DNA of 50,279 nt from Marinomonas rhizomae (GTDB lineage Bacteria; Pseudomonadota; Gammaproteobacteria; Pseudomonadales; Marinomonadaceae). The notes beneath the pieces were generated by a model. It saw only the letters and a list, made by a program, of their open reading frames with translations, did not search any database and was not told the DNA's origin. The translations under genes were made by a program, and so were the position numbers. This document shows positions 16,932 to 25,365 of the stretch, piece after piece (position 1 is the first letter of the stretch; each line of letters opens with the position of its first letter). The DNA lies in assembly GCF_003315485.1 (NCBI RefSeq), contig NZ_QNSE01000021.1, positions 1 through 50,279 on the forward strand. The letters run 5' to 3'.

Positions 16932-17405
16932 ATGGATATTAGATTTGAACCTATTTCTATCGATACACACTTTTCTCAATGTGTGGCATTTAGACGGGAT
17001 GCATACTTATGCAGCTTCGGAAGTGATGTTGGTTTTGAAGATTCAATCATTGGCTACGAAGCTCTGTTACGGCAAAACACGTTAGAAGAAGGCTGGTATT
17101 ACTTTCATATCTGGCATGAAAGTCAGCTTATTGGTCAGTTGGAATTTAGATCTTTTTCTAGGTCTGTTGATACTGGTTATGTTCAATTAATCTATTTGAT
17201 TCCCGAATATCGAGGTTTAGGCTTGGGGACTAAGCTGCAAGAGTTTATCCGCGCTCAATTAATAGAAGCGGGTTGCAATAAAGCAATGCTGTGTGTGAGT
17301 AGGGCCAATGAACGAGCTTTACATCATTATAAACGCGCAGGTTGGGAGTATTTATTCCCTAATCCAAAAGGTAAAAATATGGATTTCTACCAAATAGATT
17401 TGTAG
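16932..17405 (+). CDS. GNAT-family N-acetyltransferase
   Basis: This 157-residue protein has the GNAT acetyl-CoA core: VQLIYLIPEYRGLGLGTKLQEFI (about 90-112) contains motif A, with the pyrophosphate-binding RGLGLG, and LCVSRANERALHHYKRAGWE follows as motif B. The acceptor substrate is not predictable. It stands alone between an HPP gene and a convergent ABC operon, with AAGGG before the ATG. Confidence 0.85.
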   Translation: MDIRFEPISIDTHFSQCVAFRRDAYLCSFGSDVGFEDSIIGYEALLRQNTLEEGWYYFHIWHESQLIGQLEFRSFSRSVDTGYVQLIYLIPEYRGLGLGTKLQEFIRAQLIEAGCNKAMLCVSRANERALHHYKRAGWEYLFPNPKGKNMDFYQIDL

Positions 17406-17415
17406 AAAATAGGTT

Positions 17416-17475
17416 AAATACAGCCAAGGCATTTTGATGAATTTGCCAGTGTAACAATGTTGCCTCGACTGTATT
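17416..17475. terminator. Imperfect hairpin between convergent genes
   Basis: AAATACAGCCAAGGCA and TGCCTCGACTGTATT can pair over about 15 bases with two mismatches. The structure sits between the acetyltransferase (plus) and ABC operon (minus) ends, as a shared terminator would, though no strong T-run is present. Confidence 0.4.
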
Positions 17476-17496
17476 CCATTCTTAATTCCCGAACTA

Positions 17497-18225
17497 CTAA
17501 AGCACAGCCCCTATAAATTGTTTGAGCTCGTCTGTCTGAGGGTTGGACAAGAGGGTTTTCGAATCCCCTTGTTCCCAGACTTTGCCTTGGTGCATGAAGA
17601 CCACTCGGCTGCCGACGTCGCGGGCGAAGTTCATTTCATGGGTCACAAGTACCAGGGTGATACCTTCTTTCGCCAATTGCTCGAGTACTTTTAGTACTTC
17701 GCCAACCAGTTCTGGATCAAGAGCAGAGGTGATTTCATCACATAATAAAACTTTCGGAGACATCGCCAGGGCGCGTGCGATGGCCACACGTTGTTGCTGA
17801 CCACCAGATAGCTTTTCTGGGAAGCTATCGAATTTATCTGCGAGCCCTACTTTTTCCAACATGGCGCGAGCCGTCGTTTCGGCCTCGGCTTTGCTTTTCT
17901 TTAAAACAATCGTTGGCGCGAGCATAACGTTTTCGCCCACCGTCATGTGCGGGAAAAGGTTGAAGTTTTGGAAGATCATACCAACGCTAAGAGCAAGACG
18001 ACGCACCTGAATATCTTCAGTGGTGACTTCTTTACCATCAACAGTAATACCGCCTTCTTGGTATTGTTCCAGGCCATTAATGCAGCGCAATAGAGTACTT
18101 TTGCCAGAGCCACTTTTGCCGATGATAGAAACGACTTCTCCTGCTTTGATGTCTAGATCAATGCCTTTCAGCACATGATTATCGCCATAGTATTTATGGA
18201 CTTGATGTAGGTTAACGAGAGACAT
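17497..18225 (-). CDS. Polar amino acid-type ABC transporter, ATP-binding protein
   Basis: This is the cytoplasmic ATPase of a GlnQ/HisP-type importer. Walker A is GKSGSGKST (36-44), the signature is LSGGQQQR, Walker B reads VLLCDEITSALD and the switch histidine is in LVTHEMNFA. At 242 residues it is complete. It overlaps the upstream permease gene by 14 bp and is the last gene of a four-gene minus-strand operon (binding protein, permease, permease, ATPase). The cargo is probably an amino acid or an amide related to the neighbouring amidase pathway. Confidence 0.92.
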   Translation of the reverse strand: MSLVNLHQVHKYYGDNHVLKGIDLDIKAGEVVSIIGKSGSGKSTLLRCINGLEQYQEGGITVDGKEVTTEDIQVRRLALSVGMIFQNFNLFPHMTVGENVMLAPTIVLKKSKAEAETTARAMLEKVGLADKFDSFPEKLSGGQQQRVAIARALAMSPKVLLCDEITSALDPELVGEVLKVLEQLAKEGITLVLVTHEMNFARDVGSRVVFMHQGKVWEQGDSKTLLSNPQTDELKQFIGAVL

Positions 18226-18862
18226 TGAATTTTTTCTCCAGATGCTTGCTGTACAAAGACAGTGGGTAACAGAGCATGAAATAAATAAGTGCGACTAGAG
18301 TGAATATTTTGAAGGGTTCAAAAGTAGCATTATTTAACATGGTGCCGACTTTAGTTAGCTCGACAAAGCCAATTACCGACGCCAAAGCTGTGCCTTTAAT
18401 GACTTGTACTGAAAAGCCGACAGTTGGAGCGGTCGCCACGCGAATCGCTTGCGGTAAGATAATATGTCGTAGGGTTTGTAAAAAGCTTAAGCCCAAACAA
18501 CGGCTGGCTTCCCATTGGCCTTTTGGCAGGGTGTCGATACAGCCACGCCAGATTTCTACTAAAAAGGCGCTGGTAAAAAGCGTCAGCGACAAAATGGCTG
18601 CTCCCCAAGCGGATATTTCATAACCCAGCATGGATAAGCCAAAGAAGCACAAGAACATCTGCATCAGTAATGGCGTGCCTTGAAACAGTTCCACGTAGAC
18701 TCTTACGATGCGTTGCATCGCAGGGTTACGTGTTAAGCGCATGGCGGTTAATGTCAGCGCGACTGTAGTACCGCCGATAAACGCTGCGAGTGATAATAAG
18801 ATCGTCCATTGTGTCGCAAACATTAAGTTGCGCAGAATGTCGTAGTTAGAAAATTCGATCAT
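18212..18862 (-). CDS. Polar amino acid-type ABC transporter, permease 2
   Basis: This 216-residue HisM/GlnP-family inner-membrane subunit has about five helices. The family loop is spread over RVYVELFQGTPLLMQMF and FLVEIWRGCIDTLPKGQWEAS, the latter being the EAA-type contact with the ATPase. It is paired with a second permease 35 bp upstream, so the channel is probably a heterodimer. Confidence 0.9.
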   Translation of the reverse strand: MIEFSNYDILRNLMFATQWTILLSLAAFIGGTTVALTLTAMRLTRNPAMQRIVRVYVELFQGTPLLMQMFLCFFGLSMLGYEISAWGAAILSLTLFTSAFLVEIWRGCIDTLPKGQWEASRCLGLSFLQTLRHIILPQAIRVATAPTVGFSVQVIKGTALASVIGFVELTKVGTMLNNATFEPFKIFTLVALIYFMLCYPLSLYSKHLEKKFNVSR

Positions 18863-18897
18863 TGAGTTTTCCTCATTTTGCTCTTATTGAATGTCTT

Positions 18898-19560
18898 TTA
18901 ATTAGACGCTCTATAAGCAAATAGGCGTTTTCCTAAAGCGTTGAAAGCAAATCTCAACAGAATAGACAAACCAAGGTACAAGAGTGCTGTCACAAAGTAG
19001 CTTTCAAAAGCGCGGAAGTTACGTGATTGCACAAGGTTAGCTGCGTAGGTTAAGTCCTGCACCGAAATCTGTGAAATGACCGCAGAACCCAACATGACGA
19101 TAATGCATTGGCTGGTTAGGGCTGGATAAATTTTTTCAAATGCCGGTACGAAGATCACGCGCGTCAGTGTTTGACGAAAGTTAAGTCCCAACACTTTTGC
19201 AGCTTCAATCTGACCTTTTGAAATACTGGCAAGACCTGCTCGAATGATTTCTGTGCTGTATGCGCCAAGATTAATGGTCAGTGCGATCATGCTGGCTTCC
19301 CATGGCGACAACATCATGCCAATAGCTGGAAGACCAAAGAAGATGAAAAACAATTGAACAATAAAGGGCGTGTTACGGATAAGTTCCACGTACACACTGA
19401 CGACTCGTTGACTTGCTCGGTTGCCGTATTGGCGTACGGTCGCGCAGACCGTACCCAATACCACTCCCAAGATCGTTGTCAGTACAGTGAGCTCAACCGT
19501 GGTTTTTAAACCACTGAGAAACACATCGCTGTATTGCAATAGATCAGAGAAATACAACAT
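18898..19560 (-). CDS. Polar amino acid-type ABC transporter, permease 1
   Basis: This 220-residue HisQ/GlnP-family permease carries SVYVELIRNTPFIVQLFF and YSTEIIRAGLASISKGQIEAAKVLG, the conserved EAA region. It lies 10 bp after the substrate-binding protein gene and forms the channel with the next permease. Complete and unremarkable. Confidence 0.9.
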   Translation of the reverse strand: MLYFSDLLQYSDVFLSGLKTTVELTVLTTILGVVLGTVCATVRQYGNRASQRVVSVYVELIRNTPFIVQLFFIFFGLPAIGMMLSPWEASMIALTINLGAYSTEIIRAGLASISKGQIEAAKVLGLNFRQTLTRVIFVPAFEKIYPALTSQCIIVMLGSAVISQISVQDLTYAANLVQSRNFRAFESYFVTALLYLGLSILLRFAFNALGKRLFAYRASN

Positions 19561-19570
19561 AACGAAAGCC

Positions 19571-20362
19571 TTATGCGCCGAAGCCTTTAGGTAGTGGTGC
19601 TTTTAGCCATTTCATCGAAATGTCGTTTAGCTCACCTGATGCTAAGGCGCCTTTGATCAAGTCATTTACTTTGCTCTGAAGAGCTGTTTCGCCTTTTGCC
19701 ATGCCGATGTAGCAAGGCGAGTCTTTCAGCATGAATTTACTTTCTGGTGCCCGTTGTGGCTGGCGTTTAGCAATCTCTGCTGCAACCAAGTTACCAGTAG
19801 CAATCAAGTTCACTTGACCAGACAGGTAAGCCGTTAACGTGGTGTTGTTGTCTTCAAAGCGACGCACGTTAACAGATTTAGGTGCATTTTTCTCAAGCTC
19901 TAAATCTTCCACCGAACCGCGAGTAACGCCAACGGTTTTGTCTGCTAGCTGGCTGATTTGTGTAACGGCAACCTCTTTAGAGCCAAATACGCCTAAGAAG
20001 AAAGGTGCGTACGGTGTAGAAAAATCGATGGCTTTTTCACGTTCAGGGTTTTTGCCAAGGCTAGAAATCACTAGGTCGACTTTTTTGGTTTGCAGGTAAG
20101 GGATACGGTTTGCACTGGTTACTGGGACGATTTCGATTTTTACGCCCATTTCTTTCGCAATGTAATTTGCCATGTCCACATCGATACCCTGTGGTTTTAA
20201 ATCAGTACCAACAGAGCCAAATGGAGGGAAGTCTTGAGGAACAGCGATGCGAATAAGGTTACGGTCTTTTATATCCTGCAATACATCTGCACTTGCGCTT
20301 AATGCACTAAAGCCTGCAGCAATGATCAATGTTTTGCTTAGTAGTTTGGTTAATCTTTTCAT
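19571..20362 (-). CDS. ABC transporter periplasmic substrate-binding protein
   Basis: This family-3 solute-binding protein starts at the ATG of MKRLTK; a longer frame from 20404 would run into the RpoN-like promoter. A signal peptide of about 25 residues ends SALSASA, leaving about 238 residues. IRIAVPQDFPPFGSV and PQGIDVDMANYIAKEMG are typical of the amino-acid-binding fold. It is the first gene of the operon. A sigma-54-type promoter and a TGAAAC-N4-GTTTC palindrome lie directly upstream, so expression is probably nitrogen-dependent and set by the divergent RpiR protein. The ligand is unknown. Confidence 0.88.
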   Translation of the reverse strand: MKRLTKLLSKTLIIAAGFSALSASADVLQDIKDRNLIRIAVPQDFPPFGSVGTDLKPQGIDVDMANYIAKEMGVKIEIVPVTSANRIPYLQTKKVDLVISSLGKNPEREKAIDFSTPYAPFFLGVFGSKEVAVTQISQLADKTVGVTRGSVEDLELEKNAPKSVNVRRFEDNNTTLTAYLSGQVNLIATGNLVAAEIAKRQPQRAPESKFMLKDSPCYIGMAKGETALQSKVNDLIKGALASGELNDISMKWLKAPLPKGFGA

Positions 20363-20406
20363 GGTCGGGGTTCCTGTTTCATTTTGTAAATGCCTGAAAC
20401 ACAATT

Positions 20407-20422
20407 TGCAACACCCATGCCA
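20407..20422 (-). promoter_or_regulatory. Sigma-54 (RpoN) promoter of the ABC transporter operon
   Basis: On the minus strand the sequence is TGGCATGGGTGTTGCA, a near-perfect match to TGGCACG-N4-TTGCA with a single change in the first block. Its -12 element lies 45 bp upstream of the binding-protein start. Known RpoN promoters serve nitrogen-scavenging transporters of this kind, so nitrogen control is likely. Confidence 0.68.
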
Positions 20423-20425
20423 ATG

Positions 20426-20441
20426 TGAAACAAAAGTTTCT
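20426..20441. promoter_or_regulatory. RpiR-type operator upstream of the ABC operon
   Basis: TGAAACAAAAGTTTCT has arms TGAAAC/GTTTC(T) around four bases and matches the palindrome at 21627-21642 upstream of the amidase gene. The two sites flank the rpiR gene on both sides. It lies just upstream of the -24 element on the minus strand. Confidence 0.58.
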
Positions 20442-20723
20442 CTATATTTGTTTTATGTAACAAATCAGCGCAAATACGATAGAAAATGACCAGTGACCAA
20501 ACGTTATAGCGAAAAGGCGTTGCAGTGAAAAAGAGTATTCAGTGTTCTTTTTTGTGCGCCAATGTGGTGCCTTGATGATTTTTTGGTGCGCTCTTCTTTT
20601 ACTTGGTCTGATGTGTTTTCCTGATGAAAGCGTACTACGAGACCCCAAAGCGATAATCTAAGTTGGCAGTTCAGCGATAATACATTACCGTAGAGCAAAA
20701 TATCCCCGAATTGAGGTTAACCC

Positions 20724-21542
20724 GTGGCGACAAAGCAGGATGTGCTATCCCTGATCGAGCAGAGCTACCCGACTCTGTCTCCTTCAGCGCGATCCATAGC
20801 AAACTATTTACAACAGAACCCCTTGGCAATTGTGAGTCAAACGTCGGCCGAGATTGCTGAAAACACCAACACGTCAAAAGCGACCGTGAGTCGTTTCTTT
20901 CGTCAGCTTGGTTACGACTCTCAACAAGGGGCGAAGCAAGCGCAATTGTCATTGCGCGAAAGTGGGGTGCCAATTTACACCCAAGGCTCGTCTTTGGATC
21001 AAACCGCGCAAGAGCTAAAAAACCTGTCCTTGACCTTTGAAGGTCTGCGACCTGAAGTCCTTAACGACATCAGTGAACGCCTAGCCAAAGCAAGCCGAGT
21101 GACCTTGATAGGTTTTCGTAATGCCTATCCATTAGCGTTGCATTTTCGTCAACAGTTGCAACAAGTGCGTCACTCCGTTCGCTTATTGCCGCAACCGGGT
21201 CAAACATTAGGGGAAGATTTACACGACATTCTTGATGATGAAGTGATTGTCTTGCTGGGCTTTAGACGTCGCACTCGCCAGTTCAAACAAATCGTTGAAG
21301 CTTTGCAGGGCCGAACAACAGTCCTGATTACAGATCCAACAGGGCAGGTTTATAACCAACAAGTGTCCCATGTACTGCTTTGTCACCTTGGCAACGAAAG
21401 TCCATTCGACAGCTACGCCGCGCCAATGAGCTTAATTTCTATGTTGTGCAACCGTGTGTTTGGCGTTTTGGGTGATGCGGCGAGTCGTCAGACGCAGGCG
21501 ATTTCGGCGTTGTATGAAGATTTGGACGAGTTAGAGCCATAA
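20724..21542 (+). CDS. RpiR/MurR-family transcriptional regulator
   Basis: This 272-residue protein has an RpiR-type helix-turn-helix (about residues 1-77, with TSAEIAENTNTSKATVSRFFRQLGYDS) and a SIS domain (about 115-255) that usually senses a phosphosugar or other small acid. Translation starts at GTG with GAGG upstream. It sits between the ABC transporter operon (divergent) and the amidase operon (downstream), and matching TGAAAC-N4-GTTTC palindromes lie in front of both. It is therefore probably the local regulator of uptake and hydrolysis of one substrate. Confidence 0.88.
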   Translation: MATKQDVLSLIEQSYPTLSPSARSIANYLQQNPLAIVSQTSAEIAENTNTSKATVSRFFRQLGYDSQQGAKQAQLSLRESGVPIYTQGSSLDQTAQELKNLSLTFEGLRPEVLNDISERLAKASRVTLIGFRNAYPLALHFRQQLQQVRHSVRLLPQPGQTLGEDLHDILDDEVIVLLGFRRRTRQFKQIVEALQGRTTVLITDPTGQVYNQQVSHVLLCHLGNESPFDSYAAPMSLISMLCNRVFGVLGDAASRQTQAISALYEDLDELEP

Positions 21543-21614
21543 TTTTTAAATAGAAACTGACCCACACTGTTTGCGACACTTTTGAAGAAAAAATAGAATT
21601 CTTTTTTGTTTCAG

Positions 21615-21642
21615 TTGACAGGGTGGTGAAACGATTGTTTCA
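21615..21642 (+). promoter_or_regulatory. Amidase operon promoter with RpiR-type operator
   Basis: A perfect -35 hexamer TTGACA (21615-21620) is followed by the palindrome TGAAACGATTGTTTCA (21627-21642), arms exact to 6 bp, in the space where polymerase would bind before a weak -10. The arrangement suits repression. The amidase ATG is 25 bp downstream. Confidence 0.58.
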
Positions 21643-21667
21643 TATGTGCTAATCAAGCGGAGGACAT

Positions 21668-22891
21668 ATGAAACATTTCATGGTACAAAATCCCTTTCTT
21701 ACATTAGATTCAATATCGAGCGAAACTGTTTGGAATGAGTCGCCACAAGCCGATTCTTCCTTGCCATTAAGCGGTTTGCGTTTAGCTGTGAAAGACTTGT
21801 TTCATATGGTAGGGCGGCCAACTTCCGCTGGGAATCCAACTTGGCTTGCCACTCATCCGATTCCGACGAAAACGGCTTCTAGCGTTACTGCTTTGCTTGA
21901 TGCTGGGGCAACTTTTTGCGGTAAAACCATTACGGACGAGTTGGCTTACAGCCTTAATGGACAAAATATTCACTACGGAACACCCTCAAATCCGGTGACA
22001 CCTAATCGTCTCCCAGGCGGGTCGTCATCGGGTTCGGCGGTGGCTGTGTCATCTGATCTTGCTGATATAGGCTTAGGCACAGACACGGGCGGTTCGATTC
22101 GCGTCCCTGCAAGCTATAACGGCTTGTTTGGATTACGTCCGACCCATGGCGTCATTCCATCTGATAATATGGTCGCTCTTGCGCCGTCTTTCGATACGGT
22201 AGGTTGGCTTACCAGAGACTTAGAAACGTTAGCAAGAACGGCCGCAACGCTGCTCAAAAGAAAACCGTCTAAAGCATTTAATAACATATTGATTGCTAAG
22301 AATTTAATTGATCAAGTAGCCCACGTAAAAGAGCTAAAGAGTCAGCTGCAAACATGGCGTGAACAAGGTTATTTCCTAAAAGAATCTTCCGTCGTAATCG
22401 ACACCAAAGTATGGAAAACCAGCGAGACTTTTCGAACCTTACAAGGCGCAGAAATTTGGCACGAACATGGCAAGTGGATTAATGATCTTAAAGGCTTAGC
22501 AGAGGTTGATACTTCCTCTGTTTTTGCACCAGATATTCAGCAGCGTTTTGACTGGTGCCAAACCATTTCTTCAGCTGACATTGCCGCTGCAAAACAGCAA
22601 AGACAGCGTTTTACTGATTGGCTGGAAAATGAAATCGAAGAATCAGTACTTATCATCCCGACTACACCAGGGTTAGCGCCTTTATTTGATGCGCCCGATG
22701 ACGAACTCGCGGCGTATCGAAATCAGTTGATGGACATTACGGCCATTGCTGGATTGGCAGGGCTTCCACAGTTGCATTTGCCTGTTTGTACCTTACATGG
22801 TGCGCCGTGTGGTTTGTCTTTGGTGGGTTCAAAAGGCACAGATTTGGCGCTAATTGAGTTCGCAAAAACCTTAATGGAGTCAGCGTCATGA
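21668..22891 (+). CDS. Amidase-signature family hydrolase
   Basis: This hydrolase splits an amide bond with the Ser-cisSer-Lys triad, visible as Lys42 in LAVKDLFH, Ser119 in GGSSSGSA and the nucleophile Ser143 in GTDTGGSIRVPA; spacing fits the family. At 407 residues it is a short amidase, of the type found with indole-acetamide or small-amide hydrolases. AGGAC precedes the ATG. It overlaps the gamma-glutamyltranspeptidase-like gene by 4 bp. In other bacteria amidase and HpxW-like genes sit together in oxamate/ureide breakdown, so an amide from that route is a plausible substrate. Confidence 0.88.
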   Translation: MKHFMVQNPFLTLDSISSETVWNESPQADSSLPLSGLRLAVKDLFHMVGRPTSAGNPTWLATHPIPTKTASSVTALLDAGATFCGKTITDELAYSLNGQNIHYGTPSNPVTPNRLPGGSSSGSAVAVSSDLADIGLGTDTGGSIRVPASYNGLFGLRPTHGVIPSDNMVALAPSFDTVGWLTRDLETLARTAATLLKRKPSKAFNNILIAKNLIDQVAHVKELKSQLQTWREQGYFLKESSVVIDTKVWKTSETFRTLQGAEIWHEHGKWINDLKGLAEVDTSSVFAPDIQQRFDWCQTISSADIAAAKQQRQRFTDWLENEIEESVLIIPTTPGLAPLFDAPDDELAAYRNQLMDITAIAGLAGLPQLHLPVCTLHGAPCGLSLVGSKGTDLALIEFAKTLMESAS

Positions 22892-24477
22892 AAAAGAACG
22901 AGATAGCGTTTACGGCGCCACATTTTAAAGCCACAGAAACAGGGCGAAAAATTCTTGAACAAGGTGGTACTGCGATAGAAGCCATGGTCGCTGCAGCGGC
23001 TACGATTGCCGTGGTCTATCCACATATGAACGGCTTGGGTGGTGATGGTTTTTGGTTGATCAGTGAGCCGAACAAAACACCGATTGGCATTGATGCGTCA
23101 GGCAAAGCTGCAGAATTGGCCTCGATGGAGTTTTATTGCGGCCACGATAGTATCCCGACACGAGGCGGAAAAGCGGCTTTGACTATGGCGGGCGCTGTTG
23201 CGGGTTGGCAAGAAGCCTTGGCAGTGAGTCAAGAATGGCAAACCGCCTCCAACGCACAAAACTTGCCCTTATCGACCTTACTGGACGATGCGATTCAGTT
23301 AGCGAAAAACGGCAGCGCAGTGACAAAAACCTATGTCGATGCCAGCAAGAAAACCTTTGCGGATCTAGTCGACGTACAAGGCTTTGCATCGTCGTTTTTA
23401 AAGCATAGCAGCCTGTACGATCAAGGCGATAACCTGACTTTGCCAATGTTGGCGAAAACGCTGGAAGAACTGGCTGAAAAAGGGCTAGACGATTTTTATC
23501 AGGGCGATATTGCCGTGCGATTAGCGAAAGATTTAGCGACAGCAGGCTCACCTATTCGTTTGGCGGATTTTCATTCATATCAAGCAAAACGCGTAGAGCC
23601 TTTGCAGGTCAAAACCAGTGTTGGCTCTCTCTATAACTTGCCAGCGCCAACACAAGGTATCGCGTCGTTATTGATTTTGGCCTTGTATGACAAGCTTTAT
23701 ACGCAAGGTAAAACCGCCACCGACATGGCGCACTTATTGATTGAATGCACCAAACAAGCCTTTATCGCGCGCAATGAATTCGTCACCGATGAATCTCGTT
23801 TAGCCATGGATTTAGCGTCCCTGTTGGAAGAAAAACAGCTCGAAAAAATGTGTCACGAGATCGCTTTAGAAAGTGCTCAGCCTTGGCCGCATCAAGCCAA
23901 ACATGGCGACACTATTTGGATGGGCGCGTGTGACAGCGAAGGTCGCATGGTCAGCTACATTCAGAGTTTGTATTGGGAGTTTGGCAGCGGTGTGGTCAGC
24001 CCTTCTACGGGTATTGTGTGGAATAATCGCGGCTCGTCTTTTTCGTTAGATAAAGACTCAATTCAAGCGCTTTCGCCGAATTTAAAGCCTTTTCATACTT
24101 TGAATCCGGCGTTTGCTGAATTGAATGATGGCCGTCGGATCAGTTATGGCACCATGGGTGGAGAAGGTCAGCCACAGACGCAAGCCGCCTTGTTTAGTCG
24201 CTATGTTTATCATCAAATGCCGTTGGATCAAGCCATTAGTGAAGGACGTTGGTTGCTTGGTCGAACGTGGGGTGATGTGAGTCATAATTTGAAAGTCGAG
24301 CAAGACTTTGCAGATATCGCTGCCGATGAACTGGTGAAACGCGGTCACGATTTAGTCGTCGTTGATTCGTGTAATGAATTAATGGGGCACGCTGGTGCGG
24401 TGGTGCTTCATCCGGAAGGTCACACCGACGCTGCGACGGACCCACGCAGTGATGGCTTAGCCATCGGTACTTTTTAA
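22888..24477 (+). CDS. Gamma-glutamyltranspeptidase-fold amidohydrolase, HpxW-like
   Basis: This Ntn-hydrolase proenzyme has 529 residues and no signal peptide, so it is cytoplasmic, unlike true periplasmic Ggt. The N-terminal block MNGLGGDGFWLI (47-58) and the later GTMGGEGQPQTQAAL are family features. The expected self-cleavage and nucleophile threonine is Thr342 in GDTIWMGACD; typical Ggt reads TTH here, and this protein has TIW, so substrate choice probably differs. HpxW of Klebsiella, a member of this branch, hydrolyses oxamate to oxalate and ammonia. The downstream PucG-type aminotransferase, which can make oxalurate, fits that reading. The function is inferred from family and context. 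Confidence 0.75.
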   Translation: MKKNEIAFTAPHFKATETGRKILEQGGTAIEAMVAAAATIAVVYPHMNGLGGDGFWLISEPNKTPIGIDASGKAAELASMEFYCGHDSIPTRGGKAALTMAGAVAGWQEALAVSQEWQTASNAQNLPLSTLLDDAIQLAKNGSAVTKTYVDASKKTFADLVDVQGFASSFLKHSSLYDQGDNLTLPMLAKTLEELAEKGLDDFYQGDIAVRLAKDLATAGSPIRLADFHSYQAKRVEPLQVKTSVGSLYNLPAPTQGIASLLILALYDKLYTQGKTATDMAHLLIECTKQAFIARNEFVTDESRLAMDLASLLEEKQLEKMCHEIALESAQPWPHQAKHGDTIWMGACDSEGRMVSYIQSLYWEFGSGVVSPSTGIVWNNRGSSFSLDKDSIQALSPNLKPFHTLNPAFAELNDGRRISYGTMGGEGQPQTQAALFSRYVYHQMPLDQAISEGRWLLGRTWGDVSHNLKVEQDFADIAADELVKRGHDLVVVDSCNELMGHAGAVVLHPEGHTDAATDPRSDGLAIGTF

Positions 24478-24537
24478 AACACATTTTATTAGTAACACTA
24501 TTTTAAGTAACAATCTCATTTAGGAGCGAACAGAAAC

Positions 24538-25356
24538 ATGTCATTCATAATGGAAAACTATTCCATGATTCTCGCCATGATGGCCACGGGTGTGGTCGGC
24601 GGGATTTTAGCCGGTTTGTTAGGTGTTGGCGGCGGTATTGTTATCGTGCCTGTGTTGTTTTTCTTGTATCAAGGCTTGGGTGTGAGCGCAGATACGGCCA
24701 TGTTAGTGGCGACTGCAACGTCTCTTGCAACCATTATTCCGACCTCGATTAGCTCGATTCGCGCTCATAAAGCCAAAGGCAATGTGGATTTTGACTTGCT
24801 GAAACGTTGGGGCTTTTTTATCTTTTTAGGCGTGATGATCGGCAGTTTTGTCGTAACGCGTGTTGATGGGCAGTGGTTGACTCTGTTGTTCGGTATTATT
24901 GCGACCTTATCTGCATTGAACATGTTGCTTGGCAAAAAAGACAGCATGTTTAAATCTTTACCGGGCCATGCTGGGCAAGGTGTGATGGCCACATGCGTTG
25001 GTTTTTTCAGTTCTATGGTGGGGATTGGAGGAGGTACCTTAACCGTTCCCATGCTGACCTTTTGTAATTATCCAGCTCATCGCGCTGTCGGCACTGCCGC
25101 TGCAGTGGGTTTGATTATTTCATTACCCGCGGCGTTAACCATGCTGGTTTTTGGTGATAGCCCAATTGATTCCCCTTACGGCACTGTGGGCTTGGTGAAC
25201 TTAATTGGCGCCGCCTGCATCATTCCATTGACCGTTTTATTTGCGCCAGTTGGTGCGGGTTTAGCGCATCGTTTAGATGCGGCGAAATTGAAGAAAGTCT
25301 TCGCTGTGGTGTTAATTTTCACTGGCATCAAGATGCTTTATCAAGTTTTAGGTTAG
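24538..25356 (+). CDS. TauE/SafE-family membrane exporter
   Basis: This 272-residue inner-membrane protein has about eight hydrophobic helices in two related halves, each opening with a glycine-rich family block (LAGLLGVGGGIVIVPVLFF near 23-41 and SMVGIGGGTLTVPML near 160-174). Members export sulfite, sulfoacetate or other small organic anions. Lying between the HpxW-like and aminotransferase genes, it may export an acid such as oxalate; that is a guess. It is separated from its neighbours by 60 bp and 9 bp. Confidence 0.85.
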   Translation: MSFIMENYSMILAMMATGVVGGILAGLLGVGGGIVIVPVLFFLYQGLGVSADTAMLVATATSLATIIPTSISSIRAHKAKGNVDFDLLKRWGFFIFLGVMIGSFVVTRVDGQWLTLLFGIIATLSALNMLLGKKDSMFKSLPGHAGQGVMATCVGFFSSMVGIGGGTLTVPMLTFCNYPAHRAVGTAAAVGLIISLPAALTMLVFGDSPIDSPYGTVGLVNLIGAACIIPLTVLFAPVGAGLAHRLDAAKLKKVFAVVLIFTGIKMLYQVLG

Positions 25357-25365
25357 GAGATTATT

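Larger units (their letters stand above)
20363..20723. promoter_or_regulatory. Control region between ABC operon and RpiR gene
   Basis: This 361-bp divergent gap has a sigma-54-like promoter (20407-20422) and an RpiR-type palindrome (20426-20441), listed separately. GTTTCA at 20376-20381 and TGAAAC at 20394-20399 are further half-sites. The remaining ~280 bases toward rpiR hold no gene I can support; GAGG just before 20724 serves the RpiR GTG start. Confidence 0.55.
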
